Shown here: in pieces, positions 25,730-35,292 of the stretch
Numbering within the stretch: position 1 is the stretch's first letter
How the letters are laid out: each line of letters starts with the position of its first letter
Source: Oscillibacter valericigenes
GTDB taxonomy: Bacteria; Bacillota; Clostridia; Oscillospirales; Oscillospiraceae
Direction: 5' to 3'
Length of the DNA: 64,000 nucleotides
Assembly: GCF_021531315.1 (NCBI RefSeq)
Contig: NZ_JAFBIQ010000003.1
Location: 124,001 to 188,000, forward strand
The notes under the pieces: model-generated
The model's database searches: none
What the model was told of the DNA's origin: nothing
What the model saw: the letters and a program-made list of their open reading frames with translations, nothing else
Position numbers and translations under genes: made by a program

Positions 25730-28700
25730 TCACGCGCCCTCGGCGGGCGCGATGCTCTCGACCAGCTCGAGCGCCGCCTTGAGCGGCTCCTCGCCCTTTT
25801 CGAGCCGCAGCGCGAGCCGCGGCTCGGTGCCGGCGGAGAGCGTCAGCCGACGCTTGTTTCTGCCCATCGTGCACACGCGCATCACCGCCTCGACCGGCAT
25901 CTCGCCGCCGAAGGTAAAGGTGATCGTGTCGCCGCGCTGGGAAATGTCGCGGATGCCCGCCGCGCACGCCTCGCCGCGCAGCATGGCGACGTCGAGCAGA
26001 GCGAGCGTGCTCGCCGGCGGCTCGCCGTAGCGGTCAAGCAGCTCGTCGAGCAGGTCCTGCGATTCCTCGCGCGTGCGCACCGCCGCGATGCGGCGGTAAA
26101 TATCCATGCGCTGCTCGGGAGAGGGAATGTAGCTCTCCGGCAGGTTGGCCGAAACGGTCAGGTCCGCCGAGCAGTCCGTGCGGCTCGCCTTCTTCTCGCC
26201 GCGCTCCTCGAGCACGGCCTCCTCCAAAAGCTGCAGGTACATATCGTAGCCCACGCTCATCATGTAGCCCGACTGCTCGGGGCCGAGCAGGTTGCCCGCG
26301 CCGCGGATCTCGAGGTCACGCATCGCGATGCGGAAGCCCGAGCCGAACTCCGCGTATTCGCGGATGGCGGTCAGGCGCTTGGCAGCGACCTCGGTGAGGA
26401 TCTTGCCCGGGCGGTAGGTCATATAGGCGTAGGCGCGGCGCGCGCTGCGCCCGATGCGCCCGCGAATCTGGTGGAGCTGGGCGAGGCCCAGCCGGTCCGC
26501 GTCCTCGATGATGAGGGTGTTGACATTCGGAATGTCGATGCCCGTCTCGATGATGGTCGTGCAGACGAGGATCTGCGCCTCACCGTCAGAGAACTGCTGC
26601 ATCACATGACTCAGACCCTTTTCGTCCAGCTTGCCGTGCGCGACCGCGATGCGGGTCTCCTCGCCGAGCAGGGCTTTGAGCTGCGCGGCGCAGCGATCGA
26701 TGGTCTCCACGCGGTTGTGCAGGTAGTAGACCTGTCCCCCGCGCGAAAGCTCGCGCCGGATGGCCTCGGCGATCACGCCCCAGTCGTGCTCGAGCACATA
26801 GGTCTGCACGGGCCGTCGGTCCTGCGGCGGCATCTCGATGGTGGACATATCGCGGATGCCCGAAAGCGCCATATTCAGCGTGCGCGGAATGGGCGTGGCG
26901 GAGAGCGTGAGCGTGTCCACCTGCTTGGAAAGCTCCTTGAGCTTTTCCTTGTGCGTCACTCCGAAGCGCTGCTCCTCATCGATGACGAGCAGGCCGAGAT
27001 CCTTGAAGCGCAGACCCTTTTGCAGCAGCGAGTGGGTGCCGATGAGCAGGTCGATCCTCCCCTCCGCCGCGCTTTGTAAAATTTTCTTCTTCTGCGCCGG
27101 CGTCTTGAAGCGTGAGAGCACCTCGATCGTCACGGGAAAGCTGCGGAAGCGGTTGAGTGCGGTCGCGTAGTGCTGCTGAGCGAGCACCGTGGTCGGCACC
27201 AAGATGGCCGCCTGCTTGCCGTCGAGCACACATTTCATCACCGCGCGCAGCGCGACCTCCGTTTTGCCATAGCCGACATCGCCGCAGAGCAGACGGTCCA
27301 TCGGGAGAGGGCGCTCCATGTCGGCCTTGATCTCCGCGATGGCACGGAGCTGGTCGTCGGTCTCCTCGTAGTCGAAGGCGTCCTCAAACTCGCGCTGCCA
27401 TGTGGAGTCCGGCGAAAAGGCGAAGCCCGGGCGGCGCTGGCGCTCGGCATAGAGCTTGATGAGCCCCTTGGCGAGGTCTTTCGCCGCCGCCTTGGCGCGC
27501 GATCTTGCCTTCGCCCAGTCTGTGCCGCCGAGCTTATTGAGACGGATGTGCTCGCCGTCCTCCCCGCTGCGGCTGCCGATGTACTTCGACACCATGTCGA
27601 GCTGCGTGGCGGGAACATACAGGCTGTCGCTGCCGGCGTAGGCGATCTTGATATAGTCCTTGTCTGCGCCGTCCACGCGGATGCGCTCCATGCCGACGAA
27701 GCGGCCGATGCCGTGTCGCTGGTGGACGACAAGGTCGCCCGGTGTCAGGTCGGTGTAGGAGTGCAGCTTCTGGCGGCTCGAATCCTTCTTCTGCCGCACG
27801 GTGCGCGGTGCCTTTCCGCCGACCGGCGCGGTGAGCTGGCCCTCGGTCAGAACGACGAGGTGCAGCTGCGGATATTCGCAGCCCGCGCTCAGCGCACCGA
27901 GACCGATGACGGCCTCGCCCGCGGCGGGCAGGGTTTCGTCCGCAAGGTCGAGCCGTGCCTTGATGCCATGCTCCTCCAAAAGACGCTGCAAATTCCTCCC
28001 GCGCGTTTCGTTGCCGCAGAGTACCAGCACGCCGCTTCCCGCGGCAAGATAGTGCTCCATGTCCGCCGCGGCGGTCTCAAGGCTCCCGCCGTAGGACGGG
28101 AGCTGGCGGGCGTTGAGGCTCAAAAGCGCGCGCGGCGGCGCAAGATAGCGCGAGGTCGGCAGGCTGTCGCAGAAAACGAGCGGGAACCTCTCTTGAAGCT
28201 GCCGCGTCAGCTCGTCAAGGTCGAGTGCGAGCGCAGAAAACTGCCCCGCGAGCACGCCCTCCTCGAGCGAGATCTTTAAGTCCTCGCCCCATTCAAAGGC
28301 GCAGGCCCTGGCGCGCTCCATGATGCGGCTGCCCTCGCAGGCGAGCACGATCGCCTCCTCCGGCAGATAATCCGCCGCGCACACTGCGGTCGGATAGGCA
28401 GCGGCGAGATAGCGGTCCATGCCGCCGAGCGGCAGATCCTCGCGCAGGCGTTCAATGTCCGCGCGGATCGCTGCGGCGGTTTTTTCCGTTGCTTCCTTTT
28501 TCGCAAGCTGCGCGGCGGCGTGCTCCATGCGCGCGAGCATGGCGTCCCGTCCGCCCTCCGCGGCGAAGGGCAGCACCTCGGCCGCGGGCAGTACGATCAG
28601 CTCTTCGATGTTTTTCGTGCGGCGCTGGGTGGCAATGTCGAACTCGCCCATCGCGTCGATCTCGGTGTCGAAAAACTCCACGCGCACGGGTGTGCCCATC

Positions 28701-29254
28701 GGGGAGTAGACATCTAAGATACCGCCGCGCACGGCAAACTGCCCCGCGCCCTCGACCTGCTCACAGCGGGTGTAGCCCACGGCAGTCAGCCGTTCGGCGA
28801 GCATGCGCAGGTCGTGCTCCTCGCCGAGCCGGAGCGTCAGCACCGCGTCGCGCAGCGCCGCGCGCGGCAGAGTGCGCTGCAGCATACCGTCCACCGTTGC
28901 CACGACGACCATCGCTTTCCCAAACGCCAGACGGCACAGGGCACTCAGCCGCTCCTGCTCGAAGCTGTGGGAGGCCGACACGCGGTCGCGCAGCTGCCAT
29001 TCCCGCGCGAAGAGCGCGGTCGGCTCCTCGCCCGTCAGTGCGGCAAGGTCGGCGGCCATGCGCCGCGCCTCCTGCTCGTCGGCACAGAGCACGACAAGGG
29101 GACGCTTCGTTTCCTCGCGCAGCGCCGCGCCGAGCAGTGCCCGATGTACGCCGCTCACGCCGCTCACCGCCGCGGGCCCCGTGCCGAAGCGAACGATCTC
29201 GCTCAGCTCGCGCAGCTCCGGCAGCGTCATCATCCGCCGGTTCAATTCCCGCAT
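25730..29254 (-). CDS. mfd: Transcription-repair coupling factor Mfd
   Basis: Mfd removes RNA polymerase stalled at DNA damage and recruits UvrA. The 1174-aa protein has the UvrB-like N-terminal modules, then the RNA-polymerase interaction domain around YTDLTPGDLVVHQRHGIGRFVGM. The RecG-like helicase shows DRLLCGDVGYGKTEVALRA (Walker A), DEEQRFGVTHKEKLK (DEEQ box) and SATPIPRTLNMALSG. The C-terminal TRCF domain is present. An in-frame GTG lies one codon upstream of the chosen ATG; the AAGGAGG spacing favours the ATG. It ends the glmU-prs-pth-mfd cluster. Confidence 0.97.
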   Translation of the reverse strand: MRELNRRMMTLPELRELSEIVRFGTGPAAVSGVSGVHRALLGAALREETKRPLVVLCADEQEARRMAADLAALTGEEPTALFAREWQLRDRVSASHSFEQERLSALCRLAFGKAMVVVATVDGMLQRTLPRAALRDAVLTLRLGEEHDLRMLAERLTAVGYTRCEQVEGAGQFAVRGGILDVYSPMGTPVRVEFFDTEIDAMGEFDIATQRRTKNIEELIVLPAAEVLPFAAEGGRDAMLARMEHAAAQLAKKEATEKTAAAIRADIERLREDLPLGGMDRYLAAAYPTAVCAADYLPEEAIVLACEGSRIMERARACAFEWGEDLKISLEEGVLAGQFSALALDLDELTRQLQERFPLVFCDSLPTSRYLAPPRALLSLNARQLPSYGGSLETAAADMEHYLAAGSGVLVLCGNETRGRNLQRLLEEHGIKARLDLADETLPAAGEAVIGLGALSAGCEYPQLHLVVLTEGQLTAPVGGKAPRTVRQKKDSSRQKLHSYTDLTPGDLVVHQRHGIGRFVGMERIRVDGADKDYIKIAYAGSDSLYVPATQLDMVSKYIGSRSGEDGEHIRLNKLGGTDWAKARSRAKAAAKDLAKGLIKLYAERQRRPGFAFSPDSTWQREFEDAFDYEETDDQLRAIAEIKADMERPLPMDRLLCGDVGYGKTEVALRAVMKCVLDGKQAAILVPTTVLAQQHYATALNRFRSFPVTIEVLSRFKTPAQKKKILQSAAEGRIDLLIGTHSLLQKGLRFKDLGLLVIDEEQRFGVTHKEKLKELSKQVDTLTLSATPIPRTLNMALSGIRDMSTIEMPPQDRRPVQTYVLEHDWGVIAEAIRRELSRGGQVYYLHNRVETIDRCAAQLKALLGEETRIAVAHGKLDEKGLSHVMQQFSDGEAQILVCTTIIETGIDIPNVNTLIIEDADRLGLAQLHQIRGRIGRSARRAYAYMTYRPGKILTEVAAKRLTAIREYAEFGSGFRIAMRDLEIRGAGNLLGPEQSGYMMSVGYDMYLQLLEEAVLEERGEKKASRTDCSADLTVSANLPESYIPSPEQRMDIYRRIAAVRTREESQDLLDELLDRYGEPPASTLALLDVAMLRGEACAAGIRDISQRGDTITFTFGGEMPVEAVMRVCTMGRNKRRLTLSAGTEPRLALRLEKGEEPLKAALELVESIAPAEGA

Positions 29255-29298
29255 CACTTTCCCCTCCTTTCCGGCGCAGCGCGCAAAAGGGCGCAGTC

Positions 29299-29316
29299 CG
29301 CCCCGATAGGGGCGGT
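29299..29316 (-). repeat. Hairpin in the mfd leader
   Basis: CCGCCCC and GGGGCGG surround a 4-base loop in the 5' untranslated region of mfd, 45 bases upstream of the start codon. There is no T-run, so it is not a standard terminator. Confidence 0.4.
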
Positions 29317-29358
29317 CTGTACCCGCACATATTGTTTTCGATGTTCTCTCAAAGGATC

Positions 29359-29390
29359 TCTCCTCCGGCAGTATACTACGCCGGAGGAGA
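29359..29390. promoter_or_regulatory. Symmetrical 11-bp dyad centred on the mfd -10 region
   Basis: TCTCCTCCGGC (29359-29369) and GCCGGAGGAGA (29380-29390) are perfect inverted copies around AGTATACTAC, which contains the -10 box. The regulator is unknown. Confidence 0.5.
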
Positions 29391-29398
29391 AAAGTAAA
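29370..29398 (-). promoter_or_regulatory. Promoter of mfd
   Basis: On the minus strand TTTACT (29393-29398) and TATACT (29370-29375) are 17 bp apart. The -10 box lies at the centre of an 11-bp dyad. Confidence 0.6.
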
Positions 29399-29456
29399 TG
29401 AATGATAAACTTTTTTTGCGCGTTTGCGCGGCGCAGGATTTCGCTGCGCGAGCCGC

Positions 29457-30050
29457 TCAGTTGAATTTGTTCTGCGCCTCCGTCACGCCGCGCGAGATGA
29501 TGCACTCCGCCGCGTCGAGCGCACGGTCGAGCGCCTCGTTCACGATCTTCTTCTCCTGCGCGGAGAAGGTGCCGATCACCCAGTCCACCATATCATAGTC
29601 GGGGTGGCTCGGCGCGCCGACGCCGACCTTTACGCGCGGAAAGACATCGGTGCCGAGATGCGCGATGATGTTCTTGATGCCGTTGTGCCCGCCGGCGGAG
29701 CCGTTGGCGCGGATGCGCAGCTTGCCGAGCGGCAGCGAAACATCATCGTAGATGACGAGCACATGGTTGCTCGGAATTTTATAGAACCGCGCCGCCTCGC
29801 CCACCGCCTCGCCGGAGAGGTTCATATAGGTCTGCGGCATCATCAGCAGCACGCGCGCGCCGCCGAACTCGATGAGCTCCGTGAGCGCGCGGAAGCGCAG
29901 GCGGTTGCAGCGAAGGTCCCGCTTTTCGATAAGCCGCTCGGCGGCCATAAAGCCGATGTTGTGGCGGGTATTTTCATACTGGCGGCCATAGTTGCCGAGG
30001 CAGACGAGCAGCCATTCCGCCGGACCTGTGACTTTTCTTCCAAAGAGCAT
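29457..30050 (-). CDS. pth: Peptidyl-tRNA hydrolase
   Basis: Pth frees tRNA from prematurely released peptidyl-tRNA. The 197-aa protein has the N-terminal LGNYGRQYENTRHNIGF with the catalytic histidine, the PQTYMNLSGEAV segment, and the catalytic aspartate in VIYDDVSLPLGKLRIR. GSAGGHNGIKNI is the tRNA-binding stretch. I placed the start at 30050, with GAGGGAT upstream. The gene follows prs after a terminator and precedes mfd, as in Bacillus-type genomes. Confidence 0.95.
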   Translation of the reverse strand: MLFGRKVTGPAEWLLVCLGNYGRQYENTRHNIGFMAAERLIEKRDLRCNRLRFRALTELIEFGGARVLLMMPQTYMNLSGEAVGEAARFYKIPSNHVLVIYDDVSLPLGKLRIRANGSAGGHNGIKNIIAHLGTDVFPRVKVGVGAPSHPDYDMVDWVIGTFSAQEKKIVNEALDRALDAAECIISRGVTEAQNKFN

Positions 30051-30064
30051 AGTGATCCCTCGTG

Positions 30065-30096
30065 CAAAAAAGAGCGGCTTTTTGCCGCTCTTTTTT
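30065..30096 (-). terminator. Terminator between prs and pth
   Basis: AAAAAAGAGCGGC pairs with GCCGCTCTTTTTT around a short A/T loop, 10 bases past the prs stop, and ends in a T-run on either strand. Confidence 0.88.
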
Positions 30097-30105
30097 GAAG
30101 TAATC

Positions 30106-31083
30106 TTAGTTGAACAGCTTCGCAATGGAGATCTCCTGATAGGTGCGCTCGATCGCCTCGGCGAACATGGGCGCGACCGTCAGGTACTTGATGCGGGACT
30201 TGGCAAGCTCGCTCTCGCTGACGGGAGCGGGAATGGTATCGAGCAGAGCCAGCTCCTCGATGTTGCTGTGCTCCAAACGCTCGAGCGCGGGGCCGGAGAG
30301 CACGCCGTGGGACGCGCAGGCGTAGACCTTCTTCGCGCCGCCGACCTCGACGAGCGCCTTGGCGGCGTTGCAGAGGCTTCCTGCGGTATCGACCATATCG
30401 TCGAAGAGGATGCACTCGCAGCCCTCGACATCGCCGATGACATTCATGACCTCGCACTGGTTGGCCTTCTGGCGGCGCTTATCGACGATGGCAAGGTTCA
30501 TGTGCAGCTTCTGCGCGAAAGTGCGGGCGCGGGCGACGGAGCCGACATCGGGGGAGACGACGACCATATCCTCGCAGTGGGAGCCGAACTTCTTGGCATA
30601 GTAGTCGACAAAGACGGGGTTGCCGAAGAGGTTGTCCACGGGAATGTCGAAGAAGCCTTGGATCTGGCTGGCGTGCAGGTCCATGGTCAGCACGCGGTCC
30701 ACACCCGCAGCGACGAGCATATTGGCGACGAGCTTGGCGGAGATGGGATCGCGGCTCTTGGCCTTGCGGTCCTGACGGGCGTAGCCGAAGTAGGGCATGA
30801 CGGCGGTGATGCGGCCCGCGCTGGCGCGGCGGCAGGCGTCGACCATGATGAGCAGCTCCATCAGGCTGTCGTTGACGGGCTTGCAGGTGGACTGGATGAG
30901 GAACACATCGCTGCCGCGCACGGTCTCATACAGAGACACGGAGGCCTCGCCGTCCGCGAAGCGCTTGACCTCGCTCTCGCCGAGCTTGGTGCCGATGATT
31001 TTGCAGATGTCCACTGCGAGCTTGGGGTTGGCGTTGCCGGTGAAGATCTTGATGTCCTTGCCGTGAGAGATCATGATTTTCAT
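30106..31083 (-). CDS. prs: Ribose-phosphate pyrophosphokinase (PRPP synthetase)
   Basis: Prs makes PRPP from ribose 5-phosphate and ATP for nucleotide, histidine and tryptophan synthesis. The 325-aa protein shows FADGEASVSL, the ATP-binding YGYARQDRK-type segment (MPYFGYARQDRK), the divalent cation site MDLHASQIQGFFDIPVDNL, and the PRPP loop CILFDDMVDTAGSL. I placed the start at 31083 behind AAAGGAG. It lies 29 bases downstream of the GlmU-like gene and is probably co-transcribed with it. Confidence 0.96.
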   Translation of the reverse strand: MKIMISHGKDIKIFTGNANPKLAVDICKIIGTKLGESEVKRFADGEASVSLYETVRGSDVFLIQSTCKPVNDSLMELLIMVDACRRASAGRITAVMPYFGYARQDRKAKSRDPISAKLVANMLVAAGVDRVLTMDLHASQIQGFFDIPVDNLFGNPVFVDYYAKKFGSHCEDMVVVSPDVGSVARARTFAQKLHMNLAIVDKRRQKANQCEVMNVIGDVEGCECILFDDMVDTAGSLCNAAKALVEVGGAKKVYACASHGVLSGPALERLEHSNIEELALLDTIPAPVSESELAKSRIKYLTVAPMFAEAIERTYQEISIAKLFN

Positions 31084-31112
31084 TCTCCTTTGGTATTTTT
31101 GTAATAAAGTTT

Positions 31113-32258
31113 TTACTTTTTCACATCTTTCTGCTTCTCGCGGCGCTCCGCCGCCCAACCATTTTTTACAGTCTGCCGCGCACGGGCCAGCGCCAGCGCA
31201 TCGGCGGGCACATCGTCCGTGATGGTGGAGCCGGCGGCGATATAGCTGCCCCTGCCCACTCTGACAGGCGCGATCAGGTTCGTGTTGCAGCCGATGAAGC
31301 TGTCATCCTCGATGGTGCAGCGGTATTTTTGAAAGCCGTCGTAATTCGTCGTGATCGTGCCGCAGCCGAAGTTGATGCGCTCGCCGCAGTCGCTGTCGCC
31401 GATGTAGGTGAGGTGCGAGATCTTCGTGCCGCTGCCGATGACGGAGTTTTTGATCTCCACGAAGTCGCCGACCTTCACATGGTCGCCGATGGTCGAGTTG
31501 GGGCGCACATAGGCAAAGGGTCCCACGCTCGTGTGGCTGCCGATCGTGCTCTCATTCGTCTGCGAGGCGTTGATCTCGGTATGATCGCCCACAACGCAGT
31601 CGCGCACCATGGCGTTCGGACCGATCGTGCAGTCCTCGCCGATCACCGTTTCACCCCGCAGGATCGTGCCGGGAAGAAGCGTCGTACCCGCGCCGATCTT
31701 CACGCGCGGGTCGATGTAGACGCTGTTCGTGTCCAAAACGATGACGCCGTTTGCAAGGTGCTTTTCCATGATCTTCTGGCGGCACATCGGCTGCGCGGCG
31801 CGCAGCTCCTCCTCGTCGCCGACGGGCAGAAAGCCCTTGGAGATCTCGCAGCCCTTGGGGAAGGCCGCGAACGCGCCGTGCTCGCGCAGCACCTTACAGC
31901 ACTCGCTCGCCGGCGCGGAATACACCGCGCCGCCGGAAAATACGCCCACGGGCAGCACCACGCCGTTGACGATCAGGATATTGCCCTGCTCGCCGTCGAG
32001 CAGGCGCAAAAGCTCCTCGGCGTGCCGCGCGCCGTCAACAAAGGTGACCTCCGCGCCCTTGGGGATAAAGGGGCGCATGACCTCCTGCGCGGAAGCATCG
32101 GAGACAAGAAAAAGCCGCTCTATGCCGCCCCCGATCAGCTCCGCACACATCCAGGTCAGGATGGGGCAGAACAAAATGGGCTGCAGCATCAGCGGCGTCT
32201 TTTTTTCACTACAAGTGATATGATCCGGCATGAACAGCACGGCGATCTTCTGATCCAT
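31113..32258 (-). CDS. glmU: GlmU-like protein: intact acetyltransferase, degenerate uridylyltransferase half
   Basis: By position (glmU-prs-pth-mfd) and C-terminal sequence this is GlmU, which normally acetylates glucosamine 1-phosphate and then makes UDP-GlcNAc. The left-handed beta-helix (residues 175-375) is well kept: catalytic histidine in SHLTYIGD (H282), then FGCGTITTNYDG and a C-terminal ARQTVKNGW. The N-terminal half is only about 170 residues. It lacks the AAGxGTRM nucleotide loop (it reads AVLFMPDHITCSEKK) and the GD metal site (it reads IVNGVVLPV). It therefore probably has acetyltransferase activity only. Confidence 0.8.
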   Translation of the reverse strand: MDQKIAVLFMPDHITCSEKKTPLMLQPILFCPILTWMCAELIGGGIERLFLVSDASAQEVMRPFIPKGAEVTFVDGARHAEELLRLLDGEQGNILIVNGVVLPVGVFSGGAVYSAPASECCKVLREHGAFAAFPKGCEISKGFLPVGDEEELRAAQPMCRQKIMEKHLANGVIVLDTNSVYIDPRVKIGAGTTLLPGTILRGETVIGEDCTIGPNAMVRDCVVGDHTEINASQTNESTIGSHTSVGPFAYVRPNSTIGDHVKVGDFVEIKNSVIGSGTKISHLTYIGDSDCGERINFGCGTITTNYDGFQKYRCTIEDDSFIGCNTNLIAPVRVGRGSYIAAGSTITDDVPADALALARARQTVKNGWAAERREKQKDVKK

Positions 32259-32298
32259 CGGACATTCCCTCCCTCGCGTTGACTCCATACTTACTGAT

Positions 32299-32307
32299 AT
32301 TATATCA
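32299..32307 (-). promoter_or_regulatory. Extended -10 promoter of the glmU-prs unit
   Basis: On the minus strand TGATATAAT is an extended -10 box, about 41 bases upstream of the ATG at 32258. No good -35 box is visible. Confidence 0.45.
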
Positions 32308-32417
32308 AACCATTTCAAAAAATCCACCTTTTCCCGCATTTTTCCCAAAAACTTTTTCATAGACTGCATGATTTCCTGCGATGCGCAAAATAATGTTGTG
32401 GAAAGGCTGTTTTATGG

Positions 32418-32446
32418 TTGATTTCGTAAACTTTAAGAGGTATAAT
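32418..32446 (+). promoter_or_regulatory. Promoter of trmL (and probably pgk)
   Basis: TTGATT (32418-32423) and TATAAT (32441-32446) are 17 bp apart, 36 bases upstream of the trmL start. Confidence 0.8.
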
Positions 32447-32481
32447 AAGCAGACTTTCGGAAAAAGGCGGGAGGGTGGCTC

Positions 32482-32985
32482 ATGCTCAATATCGTGCTCG
32501 TCGAGCCGGAGATCCCGCAGAACTGCGGCAATATCGCGCGCACCTGCGCCGCCACCGGCGCGCGGCTGCATCTCGTCAAGCCCCTCGGCTTCGACATTTC
32601 CGACCGCGCGGTCAAGCGCGCGGGGCTGGACTACTGGCACCTTGTGAGCGTGAGCGTGTATGAAAACCTCGGCGACCTGTTCGCGCGGCATCCCGAGGCC
32701 GCGCAGGACTGCTGGCTCGCCACAACGAAGGCGCCGCAGGACTACTGCGAGGCGGAATTCCGCGAGGGCTGCTGGCTCTTTTTCGGCAAGGAAACGGCGG
32801 GACTGCCCGAGGATTTTCGGCTGGCGCACTACGAACGCTGCATCCGCCTGCCCATGCGCGCCGAGGCGCGCAGCCTGAACCTTTCCAATTCCGTCGCCAT
32901 TCTGACCTACGAGGCCCTTCGCCAGCTCGGCTTTCCCGGGCTGAAGGGCATCGGTGAGATGGCGGAGCAAAAAGCCGATCCGTAA
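32482..32985 (+). CDS. trmL: tRNA (cytidine(34)-2'-O)-methyltransferase TrmL
   Basis: TrmL methylates the wobble ribose of certain leucine tRNAs. The 167-aa SPOUT-fold protein starts [25 protein letters not shown], the classic first motif. It has the knot motifs [14 protein letters not shown] and [20 protein letters not shown] that bind SAM. GGGAGGG precedes the start. pgk follows after 25 bases without an obvious promoter of its own. Confidence 0.94.
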   Translation: MLNIVLVEPEIPQNCGNIARTCAATGARLHLVKPLGFDISDRAVKRAGLDYWHLVSVSVYENLGDLFARHPEAAQDCWLATTKAPQDYCEAEFREGCWLFFGKETAGLPEDFRLAHYERCIRLPMRAEARSLNLSNSVAILTYEALRQLGFPGLKGIGEMAEQKADP

Positions 32986-33010
32986 ACTTTACCATAAAAG
33001 GAGCGTCATC

Positions 33011-34279
<1,269 letters not shown>

Positions 34280-34374
34280 GGGCTTTGTTCGCCCGCGCAG
34301 CGACGCGACCGAGCGACAGCGCAGGGAGCCGCGCGTCAGCGCGTGATCGGATCAGGGGCGTCCCCACGGGGGAT
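34280..34374. mobile_element. 95-bp G/C-rich insert between two copies of the pgk 3' end
   Basis: This segment lies between the two 34-bp direct repeats and codes for nothing recognisable. It contains short inverted repeats such as CGCGCGTCAGCGCG and TCCCCACGGGGGA, giving hairpin potential. It resembles a small non-autonomous palindromic repeat element, but no terminal inverted repeats or transposase gene are visible. Classification as mobile is inference from the flanking duplication. Confidence 0.35.
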
Positions 34375-34408
34375 GCTGCCGGGCGTAGCCTGTTTGCTGG
34401 ATAAGTAA
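34375..34408 (+). repeat. 34-bp direct repeat, copy 2
   Basis: This is an exact copy of the last 34 bases of pgk, including the stop codon. It is followed by unrelated sequence (TCGACTGCTGCGG) rather than by the sequence that follows copy 1. Confidence 0.95.
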
Positions 34409-34445
34409 TCGACTGCTGCGGCGCCGGCACGGGGCAGAACAGTGC

Positions 34446-34474
34446 TTTAATAAATATGTGTAACACACTACATT
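34446..34474 (+). promoter_or_regulatory. Weak putative promoter of tpiA-gpmI
   Basis: TTTAAT (34446-34451) and TACATT (34469-34474) are 17 bp apart in an A/T-rich patch directly upstream of tpiA. Both boxes are poor matches. Confidence 0.3.
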
Positions 34475-34500
34475 GATCGTAGATTGGGAGAATATTTACC

Positions 34501-35274
34501 ATGAATCGCAGATACCGTAAAACCATCATCGCAGGCAACTGGAAAATGAACAAGACGGCCACCGAGACTAAGCGCTTCGCCGAGGAATTCAAGGCGCTGC
34601 TGCCCAAGACCAAGTGGTGCGACATCGTTGTGTGCGTACCGGGCGTGGACATCTCCGCCGCCGTGCGCGCCTTTAAGGACAGCCGCGTCGCCGTCGGCGC
34701 ACAGAACCTCTTCTACGAGGACCACGGCGCCTACACCGGTGAGGTCAGCGCCGAGATGCTGCGCGACCTCGGCGTGAAATATGTCATCGTCGGCCACAGC
34801 GAGCGCCGTGCCATGTTCGGCGAGACCGACGCCATCGTCAATAAAAAGGTCCACGCCGCGCTGAACGCCGGCCTCAACCCCATCGTCTGTGTGGGCGAGA
34901 GCCTTGACCAGCGCGAGATGGGCGTGACGATGGAGCTCATCGCCCTGCAGGTCAAGTCCGCGCTCGCTGGCGTGGCGGCAGAGAATGTCCGCCGCTGCGT
35001 CATCGCCTACGAGCCCATCTGGGCCATCGGCACCGGAAAGACCGCCACCGGCGCGCAGGCTGCCGAGGTCTGCACCTTCATCCGCGCCACCATCCGCGCC
35101 ATGTACGGCGCGCGCATCGCCCGCTCCGTCACCATTCAGTACGGCGGCTCGATGAACCCCGCCAACGCCGCGGAGCTGCTCAGCCACGAGGACATCGACG
35201 GCGGTCTCATCGGCGGCGCGTCGCTCGACGCAGGCAAGTTTATGGACATCGTCAACGCAGCCAATCAGGGCTGA
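34501..35274 (+). CDS. tpiA: Triosephosphate isomerase
   Basis: TpiA interconverts dihydroxyacetone phosphate and glyceraldehyde 3-phosphate. The 257-aa protein has the catalytic lysine in IIAGNWKMNK, the catalytic histidine in YVIVGHSERR, the catalytic glutamate in AYEPIWAIGTGKTAT, and the phosphate-binding IQYGGSMNPANA and LIGGASLD. GGGAG lies upstream of the ATG. gpmI follows after 18 bases. Confidence 0.97.
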   Translation: MNRRYRKTIIAGNWKMNKTATETKRFAEEFKALLPKTKWCDIVVCVPGVDISAAVRAFKDSRVAVGAQNLFYEDHGAYTGEVSAEMLRDLGVKYVIVGHSERRAMFGETDAIVNKKVHAALNAGLNPIVCVGESLDQREMGVTMELIALQVKSALAGVAAENVRRCVIAYEPIWAIGTGKTATGAQAAEVCTFIRATIRAMYGARIARSVTIQYGGSMNPANAAELLSHEDIDGGLIGGASLDAGKFMDIVNAANQG

Positions 35275-35292
35275 TCGAAAGGAGTAATTTCC

